64,000 nucleotides of DNA from Ziziphus jujuba (GCF_031755915.1 NC_083383.1:25398501-25462500), one strand, 5' to 3'; counted from the stretch's first letter, positions 50,840 to 63,001 are shown. Program-made: numbers and translations. Notes: generated by a model not told the origin, from the letters alone.

Positions 50840-50851
50840 GCTCTGATACCA
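50840..50851 (-). other. CRM1 primer binding site, initiator tRNA-Met
   Basis: The minus strand reads TGGTATCAGAGC just inside the 5' LTR. This is the standard plant initiator-Met primer site. Confidence 0.9.
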
Positions 50852-50853
50852 AA

Positions 50854-51985
50854 TGATACGAACCTAGGACGACCTGCTCCTAAACCCGTATTATATTAGC
50901 CCGGATCTTAATTAAGTTCAAGTTCTAATGGAATGGACCTTAACCCCTAACCAACCTGTGGTTAGAAATCTTGGTATAATGTAGACGCCACAATAGGGGA
51001 TGGAAAACCTATTGATAAGTCAAGCTAAAACAACCAATTCTCTAATGGTGTTTTAGGTGTTCTCAAAGAACAAAGAGATAATTAATCTTACAAGTATTTT
51101 CTTAATCAAATAAAAGTTGTATTCTTATTGAAAAATAAGCCTTTAAATAGGCTTTGAAAGAAACAAAATAAACCCTAAAAACCCTAGGAAAAACCGGCCA
51201 TACAAAGAAGAAATCTACCTTGGCCGAAACTTTCCTATTCCTAAACTAATTTGGATTAATTAATTCCTTTATCTTGAATTTAGGAATTAATTAATTTACA
51301 ATGAAAATAATAAAATAATAACTTTCCTAAACTTATTTGTCCAGAAAATAAATAAATAAAAACTAAAAAGTAATGGTAGTTTCCTAAAACAAAAAGTAGA
51401 ATAAAATTAGGAAACTATAATACTAGTTTTTGACTAAATTGACTTTGACCCTTCTTTGACCAAATTGAGCTCCAAATCAGCTTCAATATGCTTTGTAGGA
51501 TGCCAAATAAGCTTATTGTGAAGTCCCTCACGTTGCCTTTGCTTGGGAGTATGAGAAAAGGCTAATACAGTAAAATACAGTAAAGCCAGCAAGGAATACA
51601 GCAAATCCGGCCTTTCCTTCTCCTTGTGCGCAAACCACCTTGTTGGTCGGTTTTGAAGCTGCTTTGGCTGGTTTCTATGACTCATCCTCCATATGAATTG
51701 AACCCATAAGGATGGGGTTCCAATTCATACAACCCGGCCTCCTTATTATCACCAAAAACGTCACCCGACCCTGTTTTGGCTTCTAATGCTTGTATGAGTA
51801 AAACAGGCCTTGGTTCTTTAGATGTGGCCAACCCCTCTTGACTATGTCTTATTCCTTGTATGAAGACAGCAAGATTGTCCTTGAACTTCTTGGCTTGGGC
51901 CCTAGTGATCGGTCCCACCTTCATTTGTATTGGGTCAGCACCCCAGCGGGTTATCGGCCGAGCAGTCTCGGGTGGATTCGCATCA
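50854..51985 (-). repeat. CRM1 5' LTR (1132 bp)
   Basis: Same length as the 3' LTR with 11 visible differences. Its inner edge is three bases from the primer binding site and its outer edge touches the CGAAA duplication. Confidence 0.92.
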
Positions 51986-51989
51986 CGAA

Positions 51990-52215
51990 ACATATCGTGG
52001 AAATAGTAAACCATCAGGACGTACCCAACCTCACAGTCCATGGCAATAATAAACCTGTAGGATGAACCCAATCTCACGGCATGTGGCAATAGTAACCTGT
52101 GGGATGAACCCAACCTCACGGCACCATGGTAATAATAAATCATCGAGATAAATCCAACTTCATGGCTTGTGGTAATAACAAACTGTCGGGATGAACCCAA
52201 CCTCATAGCACCGTG
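51990..52215. repeat. Tandem repeat of 41-45 bp in the Tekay-like LTR
   Basis: Five imperfect units contain variants of GGATGAACCCAACCTCACGG. Lengths appear to alternate between about 45 and 41 bp, hinting at an 86 bp higher-order unit. A 174-codon minus-strand frame that runs from here into the CRM1 LTR is accidental. Confidence 0.8.
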
Positions 52216-53936
52216 GCAAACCCACGCACTATAACATAATACTGAATTGAAACACTGGTACTATATGATACATCAATTAAAAATAACCAATACAATATCC
52301 TTAAAACAATATTGTAAGATCATATATATTTTCCAAACAATATTTTATCATAAATCATAATTTAATATTCAAATTCAACTGCTTATTTAAATATTTAAAA
52401 ATTTTCAAATCATCATTTCATACTAAACTAGAAATACCACAGTGAAATATATTCACCATAAACCAATTTTAAGCATATAAAATTATAAATTATTGGAACA
52501 TGCTTAAAATCATATAATTTCAATTTGCTTCCTCAAATAAATTATTTACCAAAATGATTTAAAATCTCAATTCAAATTTCAAGATATTTAAATACCACAA
52601 GTCTATTTATAAACTCATTAGAATTGAAAACCATTTAAAATATTATCAAACGTCATATAAAATGATAACACATATGTAAAATCAAATATTTATATATGCA
52701 TAAGCCAAACATTTCAATCAAATAATATGTACGTAAAATATTCGAAGCACATATATATTATACTATATATCCAAAACATTTTAAAATGATATAACCACTC
52801 ACAATACTACAGATGCTCACTCTTGCTCCCCTACAGGGCCATTTTCAAACTCACAACGAATGTCTGTAATATAATAAAATATTTCTCAGGCTCCAAAAAC
52901 TAAACCAAAGACATTTTTAAACACCAAATGTCTTAAATTAATTTGTACAACTATAAAATTATGCAAATTGAACGTAGACCGATCTAATAATACTGCATAC
53001 CCTTAGGACCCGGTACCCGAAATAGGGGTTTTTCACCCAAAGGCTAATATTTCAAAATTGAACCTTCTAATGGGTCCTAATAATATCTAATTTCACTAAT
53101 CCAACTTCAATTTTGTCTAATTTGTCCAATTTTGTTCAAACACAGTCCTACTTTATCCGGTATTTAACTAATTGACCAGAAAATGGAAAAATTATCAAAC
53201 AACCTCCAAAATTCACAAACTTTATACCAATGGAAAGCACACGAGATAAGGAATACAATGGTGTACTCAATTTGGTGCAAAAGCGTCACCGGTGGCCCAA
53301 AAACTTGTCGCAAAACTCGGCCAAACTCCATGTGGATGTATCTCTCAAACGGTGAGGAATCTTAGCAAATGGGCCACAGAAATGAGTTTAGAGGGTCCCA
53401 AAATGCTAGGAATGGTGTATGGGTTAGCCTGAAATAGCTGAAAAAGGGCCAAATGGTCGGAAAACATCAAACGGCTGTCACCAGCTTCAAATGGCCGATC
53501 TCGACCCATCGATCGATGGTTTGGCTTGAAATTTGGCCGGCGATGTCGTCTCAAGGTGGGTAACAAGTGTGGCTAGCATGTTCATCAAGGTGGTGGTCAA
53601 ATTTGGACAAAACGATGATGACTTAGTTGGGCGTAAAATGGGTTCAAAACGATCCAGTTCAGATTTGTGGGTTTGAAGAGAAATTTATTGGGTTTTGGGG
53701 ATAAAATGGATATTTTGGAACTTGTTTCCTACTAGGCATGCTTTCCAGCATTTACATAGAGCTTTGGATCACTAACAGATGAAAATCAGTCATTTACACA
53801 ATGGTACATCAGTCAAATCAAAAATCTTAAACATAGAAAAAATCAACTTTAGACCCACATACTGTTCACTTGGTCAAACTTGGTCAAAACTGGTCAAACT
53901 TGTTCAACAGGAGTATTTTGGGTACGCGTTGTTACA

Positions 53937-55058
53937 ACCTACCCCCTTTAAAGAAATTTCATCCATGAAATTAGTACCTTAGTTTTGGAAGAGGTAAGTA
54001 TACTGACTCCACATTTGATCCTCTCGCTCCTAAGTCGCCTTCTTGACTAGGTTATTTCTCCAAAGAACCTTCACTAAGGATATGGTCTCATTGCAAAGCT
54101 TTTTCTCTTCCCTACTTAGAATTTGCACTGGCTGCTATTCATAAGATAAGTCACCCCTCAACTCAATCTTTGGGGTCTCCAACACATGTGATGGATTTGA
54201 AATATACTTACGGAGCATGGAGACGTGGAGTACATCATGTACTCAAGAAAAACTCCTCTGGCAAGTCTAACCTGTAAGCCACTGGACCTATCCTTTCAAT
54301 TATCTCGTATGGTCCAATGTAGTGAAGACTTATCTTTCCTAGCTTTCCAAAGCGTACTACGCCTTTCTAATGAGAAAGTTTCAAAAATACTCGATCACCA
54401 ACCTCGAACACAAGATCCTTCCTATGCACATCCACATAGCTCTTTTGCCTGTCTCTGTTGCTCTCAACCTGGCCCTATAATATTAACCTTATCCACTGTC
54501 ACTTGAAAAAGCTTAGAGCCTAGAAGTTTTCTTTCACCTGTCTCATTCCAACATAAGGGAATTCGACATTGTTTCCCATACAATACCTCATAAGGTGACA
54601 TCTGAATGCTCAAGTGATAACTTTTGCTACAGGTGAACTCTACCAAAGATAGATACTCATTTCAATTTCCCTTAAACTGGAGTACACATGATCTCATGCC
54701 CTCTAAATGAATCATGGATCTCTGTTAAATACAATCGATACTGGCACCCCATGAAAACTCACTACATAATTCATAAAGAGTTCCGCTAACTTCTGAGGAG
54801 AAAACCTCTCATGAATGGGTAGGAAATATGCAGAATTGGGTAAGTCAATCTACTATTACCCACTTTCATGTCTCTGAATTGTGGGAGGAAGCTTAAATAT
54901 AAAATTCATTGTAATGCGCTCCCATTTCTATTCTGGGACGGGTAAAGACTGTAGAAGTCCATAAGGCTTTTGTCTCTCTGTCTTCACTTGTTGCAAAATG
55001 AAACATTTTGATACATATTCAGAAACTTCTCTTTTCATCCCTACCAACCAATAATACT
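53937..55058 (-). pseudogene. Tekay-like integrase and pol 3' end
   Basis: On the minus strand, integrase motifs include LVEFTCSKSYHLSIQMSPYE-like sequence near 54640 and YEVLYGKQCRIPLCWNE near 54590. Residues GERKLLGSKLFQVTVDKV follow near 54520, and then the region that usually encodes DGDRVFLK-type motifs, here broken by stops. It ends with the polypurine tract next to the LTR at 53936. CRM2 cuts it at 55059. The enzyme would insert element cDNA into chromatin, but this copy is decayed. Confidence 0.78.
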
Positions 55059-56186
55059 TGATAAGAATCCGCCTATGCCTATACAACCGACAACTCACTA
55101 AGGTGCTGACCCGATACAGATGAAGGCTGGACCAATTGCTCAGGCTCAAGCTAACAGGTTCAAGGATAACCTGGCTAGACTCATGTAGAGGCAATTAATT
55201 CCTAAGAGGGTTTGTCCATAACTGAAGATACAAGACATGTTCTATGCATCCAAGTGATGGAAGCTAATATGGACCCTAGTAGTGGTTTTGGTGCATTTAT
55301 GGATTCCAAGTAGCGTGTAACGGGTTAAAATTTTTTTAATTCACTTGATATCATTAAGAAGTCATGGGTACTGGTCAAGACCGAAGCTAAGCTGGTCATT
55401 TAGGGCTTGTGCACATATGACACATTTTGGCCGCAAATTACCTTGTTTTGGTGCTGGGATTGAAGCCATTTATTGTTTTAGCATTTTCTTTTTGTTTTGA
55501 GCAAGGGCAACGTGTGAGACTCATGTCTAATCCTATTTGGCATCCTACATGGCACATTGGATTTTATTTGGAGCCTTTACAAGTTGACAATTAGTCAAAG
55601 TTAGCTTAGTAGTCAAACTAGTCAAATGGTTTTCTAATTTGATTTTAACTTTTTGTTTTAGGAAATTAGTCTTTTATTTGGTTTTTACTTAGTTGCGGGA
55701 CAAATCAACTTAGGAAAGTTATTATTTTATTATTTTCAATGCAAATAATTAATTCCTAATTCAAAATAAAGGAATTAATTCATCCAAATTAGAATTAGGA
55801 AATGAGTGAGAAGCGACCTATATTAGGTTTCCTATTCTTTGGTGGCCGGTTTTGTCCTATCTTTTTAGGGTTTTTGTTTATATCTTGAACCTATTTAAGG
55901 GTTATTTTTCTATGAGAATGTAGCTTGAATATTTTACAAAAAATTAATTGTGAGATTGAATTTCTCATTGTTCTCTTTGAACACCTAAAACACCATTAGA
56001 GAGTGAGTGTTTTAGTCTTGACTTATCAATAAGATATCCATCACCTATTATGGTATTTTCATTATACCAAGATTTCTAATTACAGAATGGTTAGGGGTTT
56101 AGGTCATTCCATTAAAATCTAAACTTAATTGAGATCCAGGCTAATATAATACGAGTTTAGGCTTGTGTCAACCTAGGTTCATATCA
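55059..56186 (+). repeat. CRM2 5' LTR (1128 bp)
   Basis: Begins TGATAAGAATCC and ends TTCATATCA, next to the primer site. It matches 63002 onward with many substitutions and is related to the CRM1 LTR, for example GTGCTGACCCGATACA against GTGCTGACCCAATACA. Confidence 0.87.
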
Positions 56187-57364
56187 TTTGGTATCTAAGC
56201 CAAGATTTTGTTCAGGTTTGATCTATCTTTATTGGCTTGATTTTGTTTTGTATTAATCTGCAAATTTAGCATTAGGTTAAGGTTACTTCTATCATCATAC
56301 ACGTTCTGCATCTTATAAAAAAAATAAATTTCATTCATAGCCGAAATTAGGTTCCTTGCTTTTACCGTATTTTTTTCTCCTAGTTTGTTGGTTGATTTTC
56401 ATTATTATTCTTGTTAATTTGGTTCATTATTTATTTTTTTCTTTGCTGTTTTGATCTTAAATATTTTCATTCATATATTCAAAAAAGAAAAAAAAAAAAA
56501 AAAAAAAAGAGGAATCGCGATAGCATAAATAAATTTAAAAAAAAAAATTTGCAATTTTGTATTTTTGTTTTTGGTGGTCACAGGTTTGGTGGCATCTTGG
56601 TGTTGGATTTACAATTTTTTTTCTTACTTTTTGCTACTGAAATTGAGTGAATATTCTGTGAGTGAAAAAATAAAATAAAAGGGAGAAGAAAAAGCCGAAT
56701 ATTAAAAAAAAAAAATTGATTTGTTGAAATTTGGAGTTGAATTTGTTTGCTGGAAATTTGTTGGAGCTGCTAAGTTATTGCTTATTTATTCAATATTTGG
56801 AGTTGCTGGAAATTCAATTTTGCTGTTGGATATTTTTATTTTTGAGTGCAAAATTATTTGGATTAAAATTAGTTAAAAGATTTAATACAAAACTTAAATT
56901 ACAAGGAACAACAACCAACAACTATCCTATATTTTTGTTCGATTTGATTCTTGTTCGTGTTTGAATGTCTTTCTCTTTATTTTATCATTGAATTATTATT
57001 TCATTCATATTCTGGATAGCTTTCATTTCATTCTATAAATTTGCTTGTTGATTTACCTTGTTTTTGCTTAGAAAAGCCGAGAACAAGGTTTTATTAATTC
57101 ACTCGGTATTGCTTGTTTTTTGATACTGTTTTGTTGATAAGTTTAATTAAAACATACTTGTTATCTAATTCTTTTTAGTGGGTGTTTTAATTAGACTTTG
57201 AGATAATTCTTTAAGTGGGAAAAAGGCAAGAGCGTGTAAACTTAAAAGAGGGTAAGAGCCAAAACTAGTGTGCAAACATGAGTGTCAAGACCTTATTTGA
57301 GTAAAATACGTGAGGGAGTGAATTTGGTGAGGTTCTATTTTATTTTTGTGTTATTCATACTAAC
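56187..57364 (+). other. CRM2 primer site and leader
   Basis: The initiator-Met-like primer site starts at 56189 with two or three mismatches. The leader contains poly-A-rich stretches (56480-56550, 56700-56720) and no credible coding frame. Confidence 0.75.
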
Positions 57365-57395
57365 ATGGTAGATTTAAGGGTGAGAAAAACAGATA

Positions 57396-60300
57396 TGTAA
57401 CACCCCGTCCCGAACCATGTCGGAAATTTTTGCACGTTGACCGAGGTTGACTGTTGACCGTTGACCGAAGGGGTCAAAAGTTAACTTTTTGACCCGGTTG
57501 GAATTCTAGGTTGACTAAGGTACCGTTATGAAGTACACGTTGGCATGAGTTCGTAGACTGGTAGCACGTCGAAAACGGAGCTACGGTTTGAAAGTTATGA
57601 GCAAAACAAGTTGAGGTCCAAACTGTCCAAGAGGTGCCGGAGTTGACTTTTTATTCATGCAAGGTTGAGCTTTGACTCATGCATGGTTGTGAAGTGCTCG
57701 TCGATACGAGTCCGTAGACTAGCGGCACGTCCGATTTGGACATGTGGTTTGAAAGTTATGGACCTGTAGAGTTTTTCAAACACCGTATTATTTTAATATT
57801 ATTTTTATACGCGTAACGATGTGCCACGTGTGACTTAATGAAGGTGACCATGTGTCACCATGGTGAAATGCCACATGTCAACCATGTGTAAAAATCAAAT
57901 TGTTTTATTATTATTTTAAATAATAATATTATTATTAATATTATTTAATCATTTTTATTTTATTTCTTTTTCCTTTTCTTTTTCTTTTTCTTTTTCTTTT
58001 TCTTTTCTTTTCCCCACGTGGGAAAACACCCTTTTCTTTTTTCTTTTTCTTTTTCTTTTTTCCTTTTCTTCCTTCTCTTCCCCGACCCATCAACAAAAAA
58101 CGCAGAATTTCTTTTCTCCCTTTCTCTCTCCTTTGACTCTACCCCTCTCCCTGTTTGACCGGCATTTCACCGGATTGCAGTCACCGGAGTGCCACACGCG
58201 CCGGCCACCGGTGTAGCCTGCCACCTCGCGACCTCGGCCACCAAGTTTCCCGGCCAGCCTGCCACCTCGCGGCGGCGAGGTGAAATTTTTCCGGCGATTC
58301 TCGCCGTTTCCGACCAACCCAGCCCATCCCATACCTCTATCCCACTATTTTCGACCCCTCTGAGTCCATTTCCGGGGTTAGATTGCCCAAAACCCCCACC
58401 GTTTGAAAGATCTCTCAAGATCAAAACCGGCCGAAGCTTCCCGACCAAATTCCGGCCACCTGCGGCGGAATTGGGGTCGATGGAGACCGGATTTGTGATC
58501 CTCGTCGCTCAAGCTTCGATTCGGTATATTATTCGCCTATTTTGGTTAAAGTTTGTGTTTGACCCCCCGGGTACCGGGTATTATTTACCCGAATAAAATA
58601 TTAATTTATTTGACTGTCTGTGAAATTTGTTCTAGGAGCACCGGTGAGTCGTGAAATTGATCCCGTGGTGGATCATGGTTTAATTGCGTGCTCCAGGTGA
58701 GTGACCCACCTTTAAAAATATTTTCGGGGTAATTAATTGTATTTATGTGGTATTAAATTGATATCTGTAATTGGTGCTCATGTGGCGTATTTTAAATATA
58801 ATCGGGAAAAAATATTATTTTATATATATATTTATCCATTGGTTGTAAATGGAAATTTTGGGGTCATTAGAAATTTTCGATTATTATTTTATTGTGATTA
58901 AATGGTATTTATTACACATGAGCAAGTATTTTCAGTAATTGTTTGTGTCTGAATTTTACATCATTTTTGGGCAATTAATTATGTTTAATTGGTATTTAAA
59001 TTATGCTCATGTGGTACAAATTGGTTATGGTTTTATTGTGGTTTAATTTATTATTATGTATGAGCAAAGTGGATTTCGGTATTAATTGTACGTGGTTTTA
59101 AGTAATATTTTTCGGGCATAATTGGGTTAAATATTTTATGAAAATATTTGTTTAAGTTGGTGGTTTAATTTTATAAATTATGTCCGCGGTATTTTTATGG
59201 TTGCATCTCGTACTTCGAGAAAGTTGTGGTTTGTTGTTATCGCTGTTTCGTACCGGTTTGGTTAAATAAAAATATGTGGGATGGTGAGTGTGATAATTTA
59301 ATGTATTTCCCACGGTAATTTTGGAAAACGGTACGGTTGGTTATTATTGTTTATTTTTAGACGCACTCATACAGTATTGGTGTTCTGGTGTATGGTGTAT
59401 GGACACGTGGTAGCACGCGGTTATTATGTGGTTTAGCGTGCGGTTATTACTTCACCCGTGAGTTGCCATTGGACCGTGGGCAGGCAAGGTTATTGTTGTG
59501 CACAGCCGCCCCCCTCCTTGGCCGGGTTGATGGTTTTAGCAGCGGTACTGTCGGGACGCCGAAGTGACCGTTGCAGGTTTCTCTCTTTAACCTCCCGCCA
59601 GTCGGTGCTCAGGACGCTAGGTATCGGAGGGCATCACCGGTATATGGTGTGGTGCATCGGTATAAATTGCAAATAGTGTTTTAAACCCCAAAGGTGTTCA
59701 AAATGATTTATTATAAATTATTACATTTTAATTTTTTATTTGGGGGTATGTATTTATTTAATTATTGTTTGCCAAATGGTTTAATCCCTTGGTTTTTGGG
59801 AGGTATGTACATTGGGTTTTGCGAAAAGGTTTTAAAAAGGGAACATTTCAAACGGAGCGATTGGTGAGAGTTTTGAGGGAAATTATTATTTTCCAACCGT
59901 TATTATTATTATTTATTTATTAATTGTTGGTATGTGTTCTATTCCTTAATTGCTATTACTATTATTTTTATTATCACAAAAGGTGTTCAGTAGTTCGGGT
60001 TACTCACGGAGATGATTAGCATCTCACACTCTTAAATTCCGTTCCTTTAGGTGCAAGTGGTGGTAGACGTTCTTCCGGAGCGAACCAAGTTTTCCGCTGC
60101 TGTTGTGTTTCGAGAAGTACTTCCGTACTCTTTCATTTTAGTGTATTATTTCTTTCAGCCTTGTTGTATTTTTGTTATTTAGCACTTCTTAAAGCTCTGT
60201 ATACTTTTGGGATACTTCTGTTTTATTTATGCACTGGACTGTGTTGTTTTTTAGAAGTGCTGAAATTTGTGGAACAATTTGTAGTTTGTGGGAGGAATAA

Positions 60301-60462
60301 GGGGATGTTTTTAGAAGTGTGTTTTCAGTGCAGGTAGTTTGTGATAAGTAAATCCCTTAGGGGAGGCTCTGTCGGATTTTCTGTTGGAGGGTCCGATAGG
60401 GTTTCCCTGGGATCAGGGCTTGTCTAGGGTTCCGGGGAAGGAATTCTGGACAGGTCCTGACA
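57396..60462 (+). mobile_element. Solo LTR of a Tekay-like Gypsy element (3067 bp), TSD AGATA
   Basis: Begins TGTAACACCCCGTCCC and ends GGACAGGTCCTGACA. AGATA lies on both sides (57391-57395 and 60463-60467). Removing it and one AGATA restores the CRM2 gag sequence without a gap. No gag or pol lies inside, so it is a solo LTR left by recombination between two LTRs. It is richer in GC than its surroundings, with a pyrimidine-rich (CTTTTT)n stretch at 57960-58090, a CACGTG near 58015 and a GC-rich part near 58150-58500. The 135-codon frame there (58189-58596) is not supported as a gene. Confidence 0.9.
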
Positions 60463-61190
60463 AGATACACCATTAAGATTAATGAAGAAGAATCCGTAGG
60501 ATTCAAGGATGATGCCCGAGCTTCGAGGAATGGGGGTGAGCGCATGGACATGATGGCAGTCATGGAGTAATTATAGCAGATGAATGCTCATTTTGATCAT
60601 CTAGATCAAAGGATGGACAGGTTAGAGACTTTTCAAGGTGGACCGAAGTTGAGACAAGAATTTTATGGAGGCCGAGGACGAGGTCGAGGTGCCCATAGTA
60701 AACCTAGAGAGGAATTCAAATAAGGTAATTTTTTAGATAATTTAGAGAATGAATTTGATGAAATTTTTGCTTACCAAGGAAGGAAATACCGTGGGAGGCC
60801 AACAAGGGAAGAATATGATGATCTTGGAAATATCAAGGTCAACATACCACCTTTTGGGAAAAAGTGATCCGAAAGCCTACGTAGAGTGGAAGGAGTGTAT
60901 GAAGATGATCTTCGATTGTCACAACTATTCGAAAACTAAGAAGGTAAAAGTGCAGCAATGGAACTTAGACATTATGTACTTCAATGGTGGACTAATGAGC
61001 AAAATACCCGAAGAAAAGTGGGTGATGAATTGATTACTACTTAGCTACAAATGAAAGGAGCCATGAGGAAGCGATTGTGTCAACTCATTATCATAGGTTG
61101 CTACATCAAAGGTTACAATCTTTATCACAAGGTACTAGGTCCGTGGAGAATTATCACAAGGAGATGGAGATACTCATGATGAGATTGAGC

Positions 61191-61446
61191 ATGAATGAAG
61201 ATAGATAAGCAACCATGGTACAGTTTCTAGGTGGGTTGAATCGAGAGATAGCCAATCAATTGGAATTACAACAATATGTTGAATTGGAGGAGATTATGCA
61301 TGTTGCTATCAAATTGAGATGAATGAAGATAGAGAAGCAACCATGGCACGGTTTCTAGGTGGGTTGAATCGAGAGATAGCCAATCAATTAGAATTACAAC
61401 AATATGTAGAATTGGAGGAGATGTTGCATGTGGCTATCAAACTTGA
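61191..61446 (+). repeat. 128 bp tandem duplication in CRM2 gag
   Basis: Both copies begin ATGAATGAAGATAGA (61191 and 61319) and correspond to the single segment of CRM1 gag encoding LNEDREATMARFLGGLNR onwards. Because 128 is not a multiple of three the duplication shifts the frame. Confidence 0.88.
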
Positions 61447-63001
61447 GAATCAATTAAAGAGGAGGGGTACAAGCTCATGGTTTGAAGGAGTTACAAATAG
61501 AGAGAGGTAAAATCCAAGTGCTTGGAGAGGTAATCTTGTCCATGATTCAAAGACAATACTGAAGCAAGGTGAGGATAGCTCCAATCGGCCAAAGAAGGAA
61601 GCCAAGACCGAATCTGTCCAAGCACACAAAAGTGAAGATAAATCTAATCCTAAACTTTCTAGAACTCATGAAATTTTGTGTTTTAAGTGCTAGAGATGAG
61701 GACACATTGTTAGCCAATGCCCAAATAAGAGGATCATGGTGCTGAAAGGTAATGGTGAGCTAGAATCCGAAAGTGAAGAAAGTGAAAAAGAGGCCGAATT
61801 GGATGATGAAGAACTTGGAGAGGATGAGCATGAAGAATCCAAAACCATTCAACCTTCAAGGGCTTACTTAAGCTTAGCTGCAAGGAGGGTCTTTACTGTA
61901 TATAAAGATGAGGATCAAATCTGAAGAAAGAACATCTTCCACACCCAATACGAAATTCAAGGAAACATATGTAATATGATTATAAATAGTGGAAGTTGTG
62001 CAAATGTAATTAGTAGCATGGTAGTTGATAAATTAGGCTTAAAAACTATTAAACATCCAGAATCATATAGATCACAATGGCTTAATGATAGTGGTGAGAT
62101 AAAAGTAAATAAACAAGCCAAAGTAAAATTCAGTATTGATAAATATATGGATGTTGTATTGTGTGATGTTGTTCCTATACATGCGGGTCATATTTTGTTG
62201 GGTAGACCATGGCAATTTGATAAGGATGCCATACATTATGGGAGAGAGAATTTCATTGTATTTAAATTCAAATGCAACAAAGGGGGAGGCCAAAAAGCTT
62301 AAAGAAAAGGCTAGTATGGCACCCACAGCTTCAACAACTATTCAAGGGAGCAAGACCATGCGAGAACAACCAGGTAAGTGTCCTAAACTGAATGGTGAGG
62401 GAAAAAGCAAAGATAAAGCCTAGAGTGAGAAAAAACTTTAAAAAGCCGAGAGTGAGAGAAAACAAATGGAACCTGTGAGTGTGAAAGAAAAAGCGAGGAA
62501 AGAAAAGAAAAAGAAAAATTTGTATCTTAGCTTAGGTGAAATTAAAAAGGCATTTGTTAGTAATAAACCTATACTAGTTATAATTTGTAAAAATGCTTAT
62601 TTAAAGATGTTTTTATCATATAGAATTTTATCTGTATTGTTGAGAGCTTTACTTAATGAAAATTTGAAAATTTGGAAAGGATTATTTGTTAACTTTAAAA
62701 AGTGTGATTTCTATAAAGATAAATTGGTATTTCTAGAATTTTTTATGATAGTGTTTGACCCATGAGATTGGTTATGGTTGCATTTAAAAAAAGAGAGGTT
62801 TCCCGAACAAAGAAAGTCCAAGCTTATGCCACATAAGTATGGATCTTTTCAAGTCTTGGAGTGGATTAATGACAATGCTTACAAACTTGACTTACTGGGT
62901 GAGTATAATGTTAGTCCTACATTTAATGTTGTTGACTTATCTCCTTTTGTTGCAAGTGATGATTTTGATTTGAGGTCAAATCATTTTTAAGAGGAGGGGA
63001 A

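Larger units (their letters stand above)
44813..51985 (-). mobile_element. CRM1: non-autonomous chromovirus-like element with an extra inverted partial LTR
   Basis: The minus-strand element has a 5' LTR (50854-51985), initiator-Met primer site (50840-50851), gag-pro and pol remnants in one frame (49668-46477), polypurine tract (46781-46793) and 3' LTR (45649-46780). A further partial LTR in the opposite orientation (44813-45648) is joined to the 3' LTR's outer end. Both outer ends therefore read TGATGCGAATCC inward, and CGAAA flanks the whole composite (44808-44812 and 51986-51990). The two full LTRs are each 1132 bp and differ at 11 positions by eye (about 1%), so the insertion is recent. 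Most of reverse transcriptase, RNase H and integrase is missing. Confidence 0.88.
44007..53936 (-). repeat. Tekay-like 3' LTR, split by CRM1
   Basis: The left piece is 44007-44812 (begins TGACAAGATCC) and the right piece is 51986-53936. The minus-strand start reads TGTAACAACGCGTACCC. CRM1 sits between the pieces with CGAAA duplicated. The right piece carries five 41-45 bp tandem units at 51990-52215. Confidence 0.8.
44007..55058 (-). mobile_element. Tekay/Del-like Gypsy element, 3' part, carrying nested insertions
   Basis: A minus-strand chromovirus-type element. Its 3' LTR spans 44007-53936 and, without the CRM1 insert and its duplicated CGAAA, is about 2752 bp. The polypurine tract is beside it at 53937-53950, and integrase coding lies at 53951-55058. 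The rest of pol would lie beyond the CRM2 insertion at 55059, outside the window. Long LTRs starting TGTAAC and the phrase GATGAAATTTCTTTAAAGGG before the LTR are typical of Tekay/Del elements. Confidence 0.8.
57365..62990 (+). pseudogene. CRM2 gag-protease and pol remnants, split by a solo LTR
   Basis: The start codon at 57365 opens MVDLRVRKTD. The frame is interrupted after ten codons by the solo LTR and resumes at 60468 with the expected TPLRL. Gag continues with stops and shifts (KSDPKAYVEWKECMKMIFD near 60890). A 128 bp tandem duplication spans 61191-61446. The zinc knuckle near 61680 has two stops. In the protease near 61980 the catalytic aspartate is changed (NSGSCANVI against DSGSCTNVI in CRM1). 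Then come the same pol scraps as CRM1: KNLYLSLGEIKKAF, LFVNFKKCDFYKDKLVFL and the integrase-tail GSFQVLEWINDNAYKLDL. Reverse transcriptase catalytic motifs, RNase H and integrase core are absent. Confidence 0.85.

Noticed and set aside
51682..52206. 174-codon minus-strand frame
   Set aside because: It joins translated tandem repeats of the Tekay LTR to the CRM1 LTR coding tail across an insertion boundary, so it is an accident of nesting.
58189..58596. 135-codon GC-rich frame
   Set aside because: It lies wholly inside the solo LTR, overlaps open frames on the other strand, and shows no recognisable domain. The frame reflects GC-rich composition.
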